Assembly (NCBI RefSeq): GCF_014762705.1 | Contig: NZ_JABURL010000091.1 | Location: 1 to 64,000 of the forward strand | Source: Cyclobacterium sp. | GTDB taxonomy: Bacteria; Bacteroidota; Bacteroidia; Cytophagales; Cyclobacteriaceae | DNA: 64,000 nt | Direction of reading: 5' to 3' | Shown: piece after piece, positions 8,262 to 17,300 of the stretch | Layout: each line of letters opens with the position of its first letter | How positions within the stretch are numbered: the stretch's first letter is position 1 | Notes under the pieces: model-generated | Told to the model about the DNA's origin: nothing | The model's input: only the letters and a program-made list of their open reading frames with translations | Databases searched by the model: none | Program-made: the position numbers and the translations under genes

Positions 8262-9725
8262 ATGAGTGAGCAAACGTTAGATAAACCACAAGTACCGGAA
8301 CAACTCTCGGACATATTGCTGGTACTGGATAAGGAGAAAAAGAAAATCCAGGCTGTAAAAAGCATTGACAAAAATGGGAAAATGGAAACGGTTGATCCTA
8401 CAAGGAAAAACCAGAACCAGTTTATGCGGGTGGACAGACATGGCGATTTCTTTTCCAACTTCTTCTCCAACTTTTTCAGCCAGTTGAAGAACCCCACCAA
8501 CTTCTCTTTTTTCAAAGTTCCCTCACCTATTGCCATTGATACGGCGGATAAAATGCAAAAGCAGGTAAGCAGTCCAACTCCTGAAGGCGAACACCTACTA
8601 AAACAGCACGAGATCAAACCGGAAATAAAAGAGAAACAAAAACAAGAAAATCAAAATGATATGGAAACGACACAGAAAACCCCGGAAACCAGCGAATACC
8701 GCTACAAGCTGGAACAGATTGATTGGGAAACCATGAACAATCTTGGATTAGGTAAGGAGCGCCTTGAAAAAATGAACCTCCTTGAACCTTTACTGAAAGG
8801 CTATAAGACCAACGAACTTGTACCGGTAAGCCTAAACCTTGGTACTGCGGTAACCCGAATGGACGCCCGCTTATCCCTGCAACCCAATGATGACGGACAG
8901 GTGGTGGTTGCCATTCACGGCATCCGTAAAGAGCCAAACCTGAACTTTGAGTTTTTCGGCCATAAGTTTACCGATGAGGACAAGAAAAATCTACTCGAAT
9001 CAGGAAATATGGGACGTGTGGTTAACCTGACCAATCCCAAAACAGGCGAAACACTTCCGTCCATTGTCAGCGTAGACAGGCTGACCAATGAACTGGTCGC
9101 ATTACGGACGGATTTTATCAGAATCCCGGATGAGATCAAAGGGGTAAAACTGGGCGATGCGCAAAAACAAGCCTTAATGGAAGGTAAACCGCTTTATCTG
9201 GAAGGTATGATTTCCAGGAAAGGAACCGAGTTTGCGGCTATGGTTCAGTTCAACGCGGACAAACGCTATGTGGAGTTTCTTTTTGACAGGAACAATTCCA
9301 ATCGGCAAACACAGAGCAATGTTCAAAACAATCAGCAAAACCAGCCGCAGGAAGCTCCACGAACATTCCGGGGCAAGGAACTGGACGAAGAGCAATACAA
9401 TAAGTTCAAAGCCGGTCAAACGGTGTACGTAGATGGCCTGGTGGATAAAAAGGGGCAAAAATATCAGGGATATATCACGCTGAATCAGGAAACAGGCAGA
9501 ACGGAATTTTCTTTCCGAAATCCTGATAAGCTCAAAGAGCAGGCAAAACCTACCGAACCCCACAAAACCCAAACAGCAGTCAACTCAGAGGGAAAAACCA
9601 ACGAAGCTACCAAGAATATCAAAGAGCCTTTGAAGACAGCGCAACAAACCCCGAAAGACAAAAAACAGCAGCAACAACAGGAAAAACCCAAAACACCTGC
9701 AAAGGCCAGAAGCAGAAAAATGTAG
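8262..9725 (+). CDS. DUF4099/DUF3945 domain protein of Bacteroidetes conjugative elements
   Basis: A 487-residue accessory protein. The N-terminal 140 residues are low-complexity and Lys/Gln-rich with a DFFSNFFSNFFSQL repeat. A DUF4099-type domain follows (YKLEQIDWETMNNLGLGKER, about 147-225). Two DUF3945-type repeats come next (about 280-345, and 365-420 with FRGKELDEEQYNKFKAGQTVYV). The tail is rich in Gln, Lys and Pro and lacks predicted structure. The gene lies 6 bases upstream of topB, so the two are cotranscribed. The biochemical role is unknown; consistent linkage to topB suggests a part in DNA processing for transfer or replication. The family call is good and the function is unassigned. 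Confidence 0.82.
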   Translation: MSEQTLDKPQVPEQLSDILLVLDKEKKKIQAVKSIDKNGKMETVDPTRKNQNQFMRVDRHGDFFSNFFSNFFSQLKNPTNFSFFKVPSPIAIDTADKMQKQVSSPTPEGEHLLKQHEIKPEIKEKQKQENQNDMETTQKTPETSEYRYKLEQIDWETMNNLGLGKERLEKMNLLEPLLKGYKTNELVPVSLNLGTAVTRMDARLSLQPNDDGQVVVAIHGIRKEPNLNFEFFGHKFTDEDKKNLLESGNMGRVVNLTNPKTGETLPSIVSVDRLTNELVALRTDFIRIPDEIKGVKLGDAQKQALMEGKPLYLEGMISRKGTEFAAMVQFNADKRYVEFLFDRNNSNRQTQSNVQNNQQNQPQEAPRTFRGKELDEEQYNKFKAGQTVYVDGLVDKKGQKYQGYITLNQETGRTEFSFRNPDKLKEQAKPTEPHKTQTAVNSEGKTNEATKNIKEPLKTAQQTPKDKKQQQQQEKPKTPAKARSRKM

Positions 9726-9731
9726 TAAAGT

Positions 9732-11813
9732 ATGAAAACAGTCATTGCAGAAAAACCAAGTGTAGCAAGGGAAATAGCCAGCCTGTTGGGAGCCACCGAA
9801 AAGAAGGAAGGTCACCTGACAGGCAACGGCTATTTTGTTACCTGGGCATTCGGACACCTTGTCGGGTTGGGAATGCCCGAAGATTATGGCATAACGGGAT
9901 TTGACAAAGCAGCTTTGCCGATATTGCCCCATCCGTTTTTACTGGCAGTCCGCAAGGTGAAAAAAGACAAAGGCTACACCACCGACGCAGGAGCGATAAA
10001 GCAACTGAAAATCATTGAACAGCTTTTTAACCGAAGTGATGGCATTATCGTAGCGACCGATGCCGGACGTGAGGGCGAGCTCATATTCAGATACATTTAC
10101 GAGTACCTGAAATGCATCAAGCCCTTTCAGCGACTTTGGATCAGTTCCCTTACGGAAAAAGCCATTAAACAGGGTTTTGACAACCTCAAAGACGGAAAGG
10201 AGTTTGACGGACTATACCAAGCGGCACAAGGCAGAAGTCGTGCAGACTGGCTGGTAGGAATCAATGCCACGCAGGCACTCTCCATTGCGGCTGGCAATGG
10301 TGTTTATTCGCTTGGACGGGTACAGACGCCAACACTAGCTTTGATATGTAGGCGTTACTTGGAAAACAAAAACTTTTCGGTACAGAAATACTGGCAGATA
10401 CAGTTGTCGCATACCAAGGAATTCATCGAGTTTAAAAGCCTTTCCAAAAATAAGTGGGATAACCAAAAACTGGCAGAGGACACCTTGAAATCCATAGAGA
10501 GAAACGGGAATACGGCTGCTGTCACATCCGTAGAAACCAAAAACGTTACAGAACAGCCGCCCTTGTTGTTTGACCTGACCGGCTTGCAAAAAGAAGTAAA
10601 CAAAAAACTGAACCTATCTGCGGAAGAAACCCTCAAAATTGCTCAAAGTCTTTATGAGAAGAAGTTTATCACCTATCCACGTACCGGAAGCAAGTACATA
10701 CCCGAAGATATGTGGACAGAGATTCCCAATCTCATAAGAGCTTTGCAGGATAGGGACACCTGTAAACAAGCCGTTGCCAAAGTGAAATGGGGACGTTTCA
10801 ATAAACGCATCGTGAATGACCTGCGCGTGACCGACCACCACGGGTTATTGACTACCGACACAATCCCATCGGCACTGAATGCAAAGGAAAATGCGGTTTA
10901 TGATATGATTGCCTTTCGACTACTCGAAGCGATTTCCGGTGCCTGCACCAAGGAGGCCACTCATATTACTTTACAGGCATTGCATTACGATTTTACGACA
11001 AAGGGCTGCAAGGTGCTCGAACCCGGCTGGCGTTCCATCAAAGGTAACTTCACCGATGATGATGCAGAACCTATAGAGGATCTACCGGACATAAAAGAAG
11101 GTGATGTACTCAAAATCAAACAAGCCGCAGTTTTGGAAAAGAAAACCAAGCCTCCCGTATTATACACCGAAGCAGGGCTTTTGTCGGCTATGGAAACGGC
11201 GGGAAAGGATATCAAGAACGAGGAAGAACGGAAAGCTTTGCAGAATATCGGTATTGGCACTCCGGCTACAAGAGCCGCAATAATCGAAACCCTGTTTACC
11301 CGCAATTATATCCAGCGGGAAAAGAAATCTTTGATTCCTACGGAAAAGGGATTGCAGGTATATGAGTTGGTCAAAGACCGGAAAATTGCAGACGTGGCCA
11401 TGACCGCCGAATGGGAACTGGCACTTCAGAAAATCGAAACCAGTGAAATGAATGCCATAGCATTCCAAAAGGAAATGGAGGCCTATACCAAATCCATCAC
11501 CGGAGAACTGTTGCAAACTTCCATTGCCAAGGATAATTCACCCGAACTTGTCTGTCCGAAATGCAAAAAACAAAAACTGCTCATCCGGGATAAAATCGTG
11601 AAGTGTCCGGACGAGGCTTGTAATTGGGTCCAGTTTCGCATTGTTTGCGGCGTGCAAATCGGCATTGTTGATATTGAAAGCCTGGTGGATAACGGCAAAA
11701 CATCGCTTATCAAAGGAATGAAAAGCAAGGCGGGAAAGACGTTCGATGCCTATATCGTCTTGAACGACAAAGCTGAAAGCTCCTTTGAATTTGAGAAGCG
11801 GAAAAAGAAATAG
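9732..11813 (+). CDS. topB: DNA topoisomerase III (type IA) of the mobile element
   Basis: Type IA topoisomerase of 693 residues. The TOPRIM domain at the N-terminus carries MKTVIAEKPSVAREIA and the metal-binding ATDAGREGELIFRY motif. SLGRVQTPTLALICRR and FITYPRTGSKYIPEDM follow, the latter holding the catalytic tyrosine (YPRTGS). The C-terminal third has a CPKCKKQ-type zinc motif followed by CPDEAC. Element-borne topB genes are standard in Bacteroidetes integrative conjugative elements and probably resolve intermediates of transfer or replication. It starts 6 bases after the DUF3945 gene. It ends just before an inverted repeat (11832-11850) with a T-rich tail that may serve as its terminator as well as an AbiE operator. 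Confidence 0.95.
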   Translation: MKTVIAEKPSVAREIASLLGATEKKEGHLTGNGYFVTWAFGHLVGLGMPEDYGITGFDKAALPILPHPFLLAVRKVKKDKGYTTDAGAIKQLKIIEQLFNRSDGIIVATDAGREGELIFRYIYEYLKCIKPFQRLWISSLTEKAIKQGFDNLKDGKEFDGLYQAAQGRSRADWLVGINATQALSIAAGNGVYSLGRVQTPTLALICRRYLENKNFSVQKYWQIQLSHTKEFIEFKSLSKNKWDNQKLAEDTLKSIERNGNTAAVTSVETKNVTEQPPLLFDLTGLQKEVNKKLNLSAEETLKIAQSLYEKKFITYPRTGSKYIPEDMWTEIPNLIRALQDRDTCKQAVAKVKWGRFNKRIVNDLRVTDHHGLLTTDTIPSALNAKENAVYDMIAFRLLEAISGACTKEATHITLQALHYDFTTKGCKVLEPGWRSIKGNFTDDDAEPIEDLPDIKEGDVLKIKQAAVLEKKTKPPVLYTEAGLLSAMETAGKDIKNEEERKALQNIGIGTPATRAAIIETLFTRNYIQREKKSLIPTEKGLQVYELVKDRKIADVAMTAEWELALQKIETSEMNAIAFQKEMEAYTKSITGELLQTSIAKDNSPELVCPKCKKQKLLIRDKIVKCPDEACNWVQFRIVCGVQIGIVDIESLVDNGKTSLIKGMKSKAGKTFDAYIVLNDKAESSFEFEKRKKK

Positions 11814-11831
11814 TTTATATAGATCTTATTC

Positions 11832-11850
11832 AACGGCGATAAACGCCGTT
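11832..11850. promoter_or_regulatory. Upstream AbiE operator-like inverted repeat (possibly also topB terminator)
   Basis: AACGGCGATAAACGCCGTT is a perfect dyad with 7-bp arms and a 5-base loop. The core CGGCGATAAACGCCG recurs exactly at 11897-11911, and the two centres are 63 bases apart, close to six helical turns. The run ATTTTTATTTT that follows means it could also end topB transcription. Confidence 0.7.
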
Positions 11851-11882
11851 ATTTTTATTTTATATAAACAAAAATATTTACG

Positions 11883-11911
11883 TATCTTTGTTTTGACGGC
11901 GATAAACGCCG
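11883..11911 (+). promoter_or_regulatory. abiE promoter -7 box and downstream operator
   Basis: TATCTTTG (11883-11890) matches the -7 consensus TAnnTTTG. Six bases later the inverted repeat CGGCGATAAACGCCG (11897-11911) covers the expected transcription start. The abiEi ATG is at 11933. AbiEi antitoxins of other bacteria repress their own operon by binding paired inverted repeats, so these two copies are the natural operators. Confidence 0.7.
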
Positions 11912-11932
11912 CCTAAAATAAATTATGTAAAC

Positions 11933-12721
11933 ATGGCATCCAATCCTGAAAGACGACGATTATTGGAACAGATAATACCCGAAAGTATGATTGTAACCCG
12001 TAACTGGCTTATGGAAGAGGCTTCTTTGGACAAACATGCCATAGACAACCTGGTAAAAAGCGAACAGTTGAAATTACTGTGGAAAGGGCTATATACAAGG
12101 GGGAGTATCCTGCTTTCCTGGCAAAGTATGGTCTATACCTTGCAAACCGTTATGAAAACGGATTATGTGGTAGGTGGGCTGTCGGCTCTTGAATTAAAAG
12201 GGTTTTCGCATTACATACCCGTTTCCCAAAAAGAAACCATCCGTCTATACGGTAATGATAAATTACCCTTATGGACGAACGAACTATCGGAAAACATAGC
12301 TTTTATACGCCATACCCGGAATGAACTTTTCTCCGGTATGGAAAGAGATATTTCCGGGAAATACACCAGTTCCGTTTCTTGGAAAGAAGGTTTCAAAGAC
12401 CTGAAAATATCATGCCCGGAAAGAGCCTGCTTGGAAATGCTCAACGACGTTCCCAGAAAAATATCATTTGAACATGCAGATCAGCTCATACAAGGAATGA
12501 CCTCCCTTTCCCCCCGAACCTTGCAACGATTATTGGAGGCGTGCACAAATGTCAAAGTCAAACGGCTTTTCCTTTGGTTCGCTTCAAGGCATAATTATAC
12601 ATGGTTTTCAAAGCTGGATACGGAACATATAGCCCTTGGGTCCGGCAACCGGGTAATTGCAAAGGAAGGAGAGCTTGATAAAACATATAAAATAACCGTA
12701 CCCAAGGATTTTCAACCCTAA
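11933..12721 (+). CDS. abiEi: AbiEi-family antitoxin (type IV toxin-antitoxin system)
   Basis: A 262-residue protein of the AbiEi/COG5340 type. The N-terminal winged-helix-like part (about 1-85: IVTRNWLMEEASLDKHAIDNL, then LWKGLYTRG) would bind DNA. The middle and C-terminal part (YVVGGLSALELKGFSHYIP, then CPERACLEMLNDVP) is the AbiEi C-terminal antitoxin domain. In known systems AbiEi blocks AbiEii toxicity without forming a stable complex and represses the operon. The stop is 3 bases before the toxin gene. Two identical inverted repeats upstream are candidate binding sites. The cassette sits between topB and DUF1896, a known cargo position. Family call good; phage defence by this copy is inference. 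Confidence 0.85.
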   Translation: MASNPERRRLLEQIIPESMIVTRNWLMEEASLDKHAIDNLVKSEQLKLLWKGLYTRGSILLSWQSMVYTLQTVMKTDYVVGGLSALELKGFSHYIPVSQKETIRLYGNDKLPLWTNELSENIAFIRHTRNELFSGMERDISGKYTSSVSWKEGFKDLKISCPERACLEMLNDVPRKISFEHADQLIQGMTSLSPRTLQRLLEACTNVKVKRLFLWFASRHNYTWFSKLDTEHIALGSGNRVIAKEGELDKTYKITVPKDFQP

Positions 12722-12724
12722 CAG

Positions 12725-13654
12725 ATGAAGAAAGACAGTATTTATTACCGGCAGGTCCAGTTATTGGTACGCATCCTGCCACTTTTGGACAGTGAGAAAT
12801 GTTTTGCCCTGAAGGGCGGAACCGCCATCAACCTTTTTTACAGGGAACTTCCCAGACTATCAGTTGATATTGATTTGCTCTACCTGCCCTCAGAGGGACG
12901 TGAAGAAGCACTCGCTAATATCCGTGAAGCATTATCGAGATTGAGCGAACTGATTAAGAAAACCATTCCGGGCATTCGCATACAGAACACGCACGAACAG
13001 GGGAACGCACTCCGTCTTATTCTGCAAGTGGAAGATATACGTGTCAAAGTGGAGTTGTCACCGGTTATCCGGGGATCGGTATTCCCTGAGGTTCGCATGG
13101 AAGTTTGTGAAACCGTAGAGCGTGAATTTGGTTACGCCGAAATACAGGTAGCATCATTACCCGATTTATACGCGGGGAAGATTGCCGCGGCATTGGACAG
13201 GCAACATCCCCGTGATTTGTTTGATGTAAAGTTTCTGCTCGAAAATGAGGGGTTTACGGAAAATCTACGAAAAACATTTCTTGTGTTCCTGATCAGCCAC
13301 CAGCGACCAATGGCTGAACTGCTTGCGCCACACCGCAAAGACATACGTGAAATATATGAATCAGAATTCGCACAAATGGCAGAGGTGGATATTTCCGTAG
13401 AAGTACTGGAACGGACAAGGGAGCAACTGGTGACCGTTATCAATAAAGAAATGACTCCAGATGAGAGGGCATTTTTGTTGTCTTTTAAAGAACGAAAACC
13501 GCAATGGGAGTTATTGGGTCTGCCCAATATGGAGGAAGTCGCTCATTTGCCATCTGTTCAGTGGAAACTGCTCAATCTCTCAAAAATGGACGAAAAGAAA
13601 CACAGGCAAGCAGCCGAGAAACTGAAAGAGGTACTTTTCAATAACAAAACGTGA
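12725..13654 (+). CDS. abiEii: AbiEii-family nucleotidyltransferase toxin
   Basis: A 309-residue DNA polymerase beta-superfamily nucleotidyltransferase. KGGTAINLFYRELPRLSVDIDL (residues about 24-46) holds the GG motif and the D-x-D metal ligands. VKVELSPV (about 106) has the third acidic residue region. LYAGKIAAALDRQHPRDLFDV (about 145-166) is the signature of AbiEii toxins. Such enzymes transfer nucleotides to tRNA or another target and arrest growth; abortive infection of phage is the classic role. All catalytic motifs appear intact. It is translationally coupled to abiEi and followed by a strong terminator (13715-13739). It likely stabilises the element and may protect the host from phage (inference). 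Confidence 0.88.
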   Translation: MKKDSIYYRQVQLLVRILPLLDSEKCFALKGGTAINLFYRELPRLSVDIDLLYLPSEGREEALANIREALSRLSELIKKTIPGIRIQNTHEQGNALRLILQVEDIRVKVELSPVIRGSVFPEVRMEVCETVEREFGYAEIQVASLPDLYAGKIAAALDRQHPRDLFDVKFLLENEGFTENLRKTFLVFLISHQRPMAELLAPHRKDIREIYESEFAQMAEVDISVEVLERTREQLVTVINKEMTPDERAFLLSFKERKPQWELLGLPNMEEVAHLPSVQWKLLNLSKMDEKKHRQAAEKLKEVLFNNKT

Positions 13655-13714
13655 TATTTTAAAAGCATCCTATTGTTGGCAGGATAATTCAAATTCTTGA
13701 CAATCCCATAAATG

Positions 13715-13739
13715 CCCTCCGACATTCCGGAGGGTTTTT
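13715..13739 (+). terminator. Rho-independent terminator of the abiE operon
   Basis: CCCTCCG (13715-13721), loop ACATTC, CGGAGGG (13728-13734), then TTTTT. It lies 61 bases after the toxin stop codon. Confidence 0.85.
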
Positions 13740-13789
13740 GATTTTAATTACTGTCCTGTAAAAAGCAACGATAAGCCAAGTCCTACCCT

Positions 13790-13809
13790 TCAACGCCAAG
13801 CCCTGCCAC
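13790..13809 (+). repeat. Element-specific dispersed repeat, copy 1
   Basis: TCAACGCCAAGCCCTGCCAC matches 17 of 20 bases of the sequence at 25575-25594. Both copies lie in the leader of an element module (DUF1896-methylase here, parA there) and both have a nearby AAGTCCTAYCC. Function unknown. Confidence 0.45.
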
Positions 13810-13874
13810 TTCTATAAAAATCCCTATTTGCTGCTCTAATTTTAGACTTCAAGAAAATTCTAAAGAAAATTAGT

Positions 13875-14312
13875 ATGGATACGCAGCGAAAAGACTTGTC
13901 TTATTTCAGGCTACAGCTACAAGAACTATTAAATACCAGCTTTCCCGAAAAAGCTTTTGACACAAAATTTATAGACCAGCGTTCCTCCTGGGCTGCCAAT
14001 GCCTATGAGGGCGCTTTTATGGCGGGAAATCCCATAGAACAATGCGATGAAATAGCAAATTACATTCTTTTTGAGGGCTTGCATTTTTCCAGATTCGATA
14101 CCGTTTTCCAAGTGGTCTGCAATGAGTTCGACACCAATATGGCAGATGAGGAGTTGCGACCGTTCGCCCTGAAAATGCTCCCTATTTGTGAACCTGTTTT
14201 CGCTCGATATGAACTGACCGATGATTTCGCATACGGGTATGAGTTTGACCTGCTCTATACCGAACTCACCGGAACCATAGCCATCTGGATAGAGGAAAAT
14301 GGGCTTCAGTAA
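13875..14312 (+). CDS. DUF1896 family protein
   Basis: A 145-residue protein of the DUF1896 family, found almost only in Bacteroidetes integrative elements directly upstream of the giant methylase-helicase gene, as here. Characteristic blocks are [20 protein letters not shown] at the N-terminus, the [21 protein letters not shown] segment and [22 protein letters not shown] at the C-terminus. The protein is acidic and mostly helical. Its last 14 bases overlap the start of the next gene, so the two are translationally coupled. The function is unknown; the strict pairing suggests it works with, or inhibits, the methylase-helicase. Confidence 0.85.
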   Translation: MDTQRKDLSYFRLQLQELLNTSFPEKAFDTKFIDQRSSWAANAYEGAFMAGNPIEQCDEIANYILFEGLHFSRFDTVFQVVCNEFDTNMADEELRPFALKMLPICEPVFARYELTDDFAYGYEFDLLYTELTGTIAIWIEENGLQ

Positions 14313-17300
14313 AAGGCAACATCTCCAACAGAATATTGATGCTTTACGGATTGCTTTTAAACTGGAAAAGGAGAAACGACAAGCCACCGTAGGCGAAAGA
14401 CTGCTCTTGATGCAATACAGCGGATTTGGCGGTCTTAAATTCGTGCTGAACCCCATAGCAAACGAAACAGACATCAATCATTGGAGAAAAACCGAACACG
14501 ATCTTTTTCCACTTACGCAGGAACTCCACCAGCTACTCAAAGAAAACTCCCAGGACGATAAGCAATATCGCAGATATGTGGATAGTATGAAAAGCTCCGT
14601 ACTGACAGCTTTTTATACCCCGCCACAAGTCATTGATGCAATTTCATCAACCTTGCGTGACAGCGGTCTGAAGATGGATAAATTTCTAGAACCCTCCGCA
14701 GGAATTGGCTCATTCATCCAGTCCTTTTCAGAAAGCCAAATCCCAAGTATTACCGCTTATGAAAAAGATCTGCTCACCGGCAAGATTCTAAAGCAGCTAT
14801 ATCCCGAAAGTAATATCCGCATCAGCGGTTTTGAGGAAATACCCGAAAGGGAACAGAATACTTATGATGTGGTTGCCAGCAACATCCCGTTCGGCGATAC
14901 TTCCGTGTTTGACCTTTCCTATTCTAGGAGTAAAGACACGGCAAAAGTACAGGCGGCCCGGAGCGTCCACAATTACTTTTTCCTGAAAGGAACGGATATG
15001 CTCCGTGAGGGTGGTGTATTAGCGTATATCACTTCACAGGGGATTCTAAATAGTCCGAAGAACGAGCCAATCCGCCGGGCATTGATGGAGAATAATAACC
15101 TGGTTTTAGCCGCTCGATTGCCCAATAACCTGTTTACCGACTATGCCGGAACAGAGGTTGGCAGCGATCTGATTATCCTCCAAAAGAACACGGCAAAGCA
15201 AAACCTGAGCGAAGTTGAAGAACGGTTTTGTCAAAGCAGGCAAACAGAATATGGCACCCCGGGTAATGCCATTTTTCAGGACAACACAAGAATTGTACAT
15301 ACCGACTGGAAATTAGACACTGATCCCTACGGACAGCCTGCATTAATCTACACGCATAAAGACGGTACGAATGGTATCGCTAAAGACCTCAAACAAATGC
15401 TTTCCGAAGATTTTGGAAAGCACTTGAATTTGAATTTATACAAAGAGGAACGGAACGATCAGTCCTTTATACAAAGTCCTTTCACTCCAACGGTTAATCC
15501 TCCGGTTATCGATCCTGTCATCATTAGGCAGGAACCGAAACCCGTACCTGCTGCCTATCAAGAAAGTCCAAAAGAATTAAAACAGCTAAGCATTTTCGAC
15601 CTGTTTGAAAATACAGACGAACCCGTAACAGTTGCTGCTACATCCAAAGGAACGCTACAACCCAAAAGGCAAACCTCTAAAAAAAGAAGGGCGGCAATAG
15701 GTCGCCAGACAAACCTGTTCGGTGGAGTGATGCAACAACCACATACACCACCAAAACCTAACGGAACTGCACAAATAAACGGAAAAAAACAGGAAGCTAT
15801 CGGTGACCTGTTTTCACAAATAAACGGGAATGGTCAGACTGAAAAGCAAGCCGATTCCAGCATTATTGCTGAACCTGCCCCGTATAGTGGCGAATTGCAA
15901 CCCTTCCACAGAAACGATTGCCTTGTAGTGGATAAGGGATGGGTGGGTCATTTGCAGGATGTAGATACAGCAGACGGTTCGGCTATTTTCCACCCGTTAC
16001 AATTACCGCCTTTACAAAAGGCAAGAGCCGAAGCCTATATCGAAGTGCGTGATGTTTACCAAAAGCTCTATATCAAAGAAGCGGAACAACAGCGTGAACA
16101 TCAAGAAGAAAGGGAAAAGCTTAACCGCCTTTACGACGTCTTTGTCAAAAGGTGTGGCAACCTTAATAGTGCCGAAAATATCAAGCTCATCAAAACAGAC
16201 AGTTCCGGAAAGGAAATCCCTTATCTGGAGCGTGTTGTTGGCGGGGTGGTGCATAAAGCGGATATATTCCATCGTCCTGTAAGTTTCTCTACCGCAACAT
16301 TAGCTACCGACAATCCTAAAGAGGCATTGGCGGCTTCGCTCAACAAATACGGAAGCGTGGATCTGGGCTATATGTCCGAAATCAGCGGTATGACCGACGA
16401 TGCCTTGAAAGAAGCCCTGCATGGTCGTATTTTTTACAACCCACTCCAAAAGGAATACGAAATATCCGAACGCTGGATTGCTGGCAATGTGGTCGAAAAG
16501 GCTGGAGAGGTACACGCCTACCTCAAAAACAATCCCGATGATACGGAAGCGAAAGCAAGTCTTACCGTTCTGGAAGAAGCCCGACCAAGGCGTATCGAGT
16601 TTGAAGAGCTGGATTTTAACCTCGGTGAACGCTGGATACCCACTGGTATTTACGCCCGTTTTGCTTCGCATTTGTTTGATACGGAAGTGCTGATCCATTA
16701 TTCCGATAGCACCGATGACTTTTCGCTAAAATGCGACCGGAAGAATGTGCATATATGGGACAAATACGCCGTCAAATCGGAAAGCCGAACCTTTGACGGG
16801 ATAGCCCTGCTAAAGCATGCATTGGTCAATACTACACCCGATATTACCAAGAAAATTAAGGTCGATGATAAAGAGGTCAAGGTGCGGGATATGGAAGCCA
16901 TCCAAATGGCGAACACCAAGATTGACGAAATCCGAACCGCTTTTTCCGACTGGCTGCATGCGCAAAACGATGAGTTTAAAAAGCGGCTGACAGACCAATA
17001 CAACGACACCTTTAACTGTTTTGTCCGCCCAAATTACGACGGAACCCATCAGGACTTTCCGGGATTGGACCGCAAGGGATTAGGTATGCAAGACCTGTAT
17101 TCCAGCCAGAAAGATACCGTCTGGATGATTAAGCTAAATGGCGGCGCCATTTGTGACCATGAAGTAGGTGCAGGAAAAACACTGGTTATGTGTACCGCTG
17201 CACAAGAAATGAAGCGATTGGGATTGGCACACAAACCTATGATTATCGGGCTGAAGAGTAATGTTCACGAAATAGCCGAAGCCTACCGAACTGCCTATCC

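Noticed and set aside
8255-8617. Antisense frames over the DUF3945 gene and many other long antisense frames (for example 17653-18150).
   Set aside because: They are shadows of clearly coding genes with known domains on the other strand.
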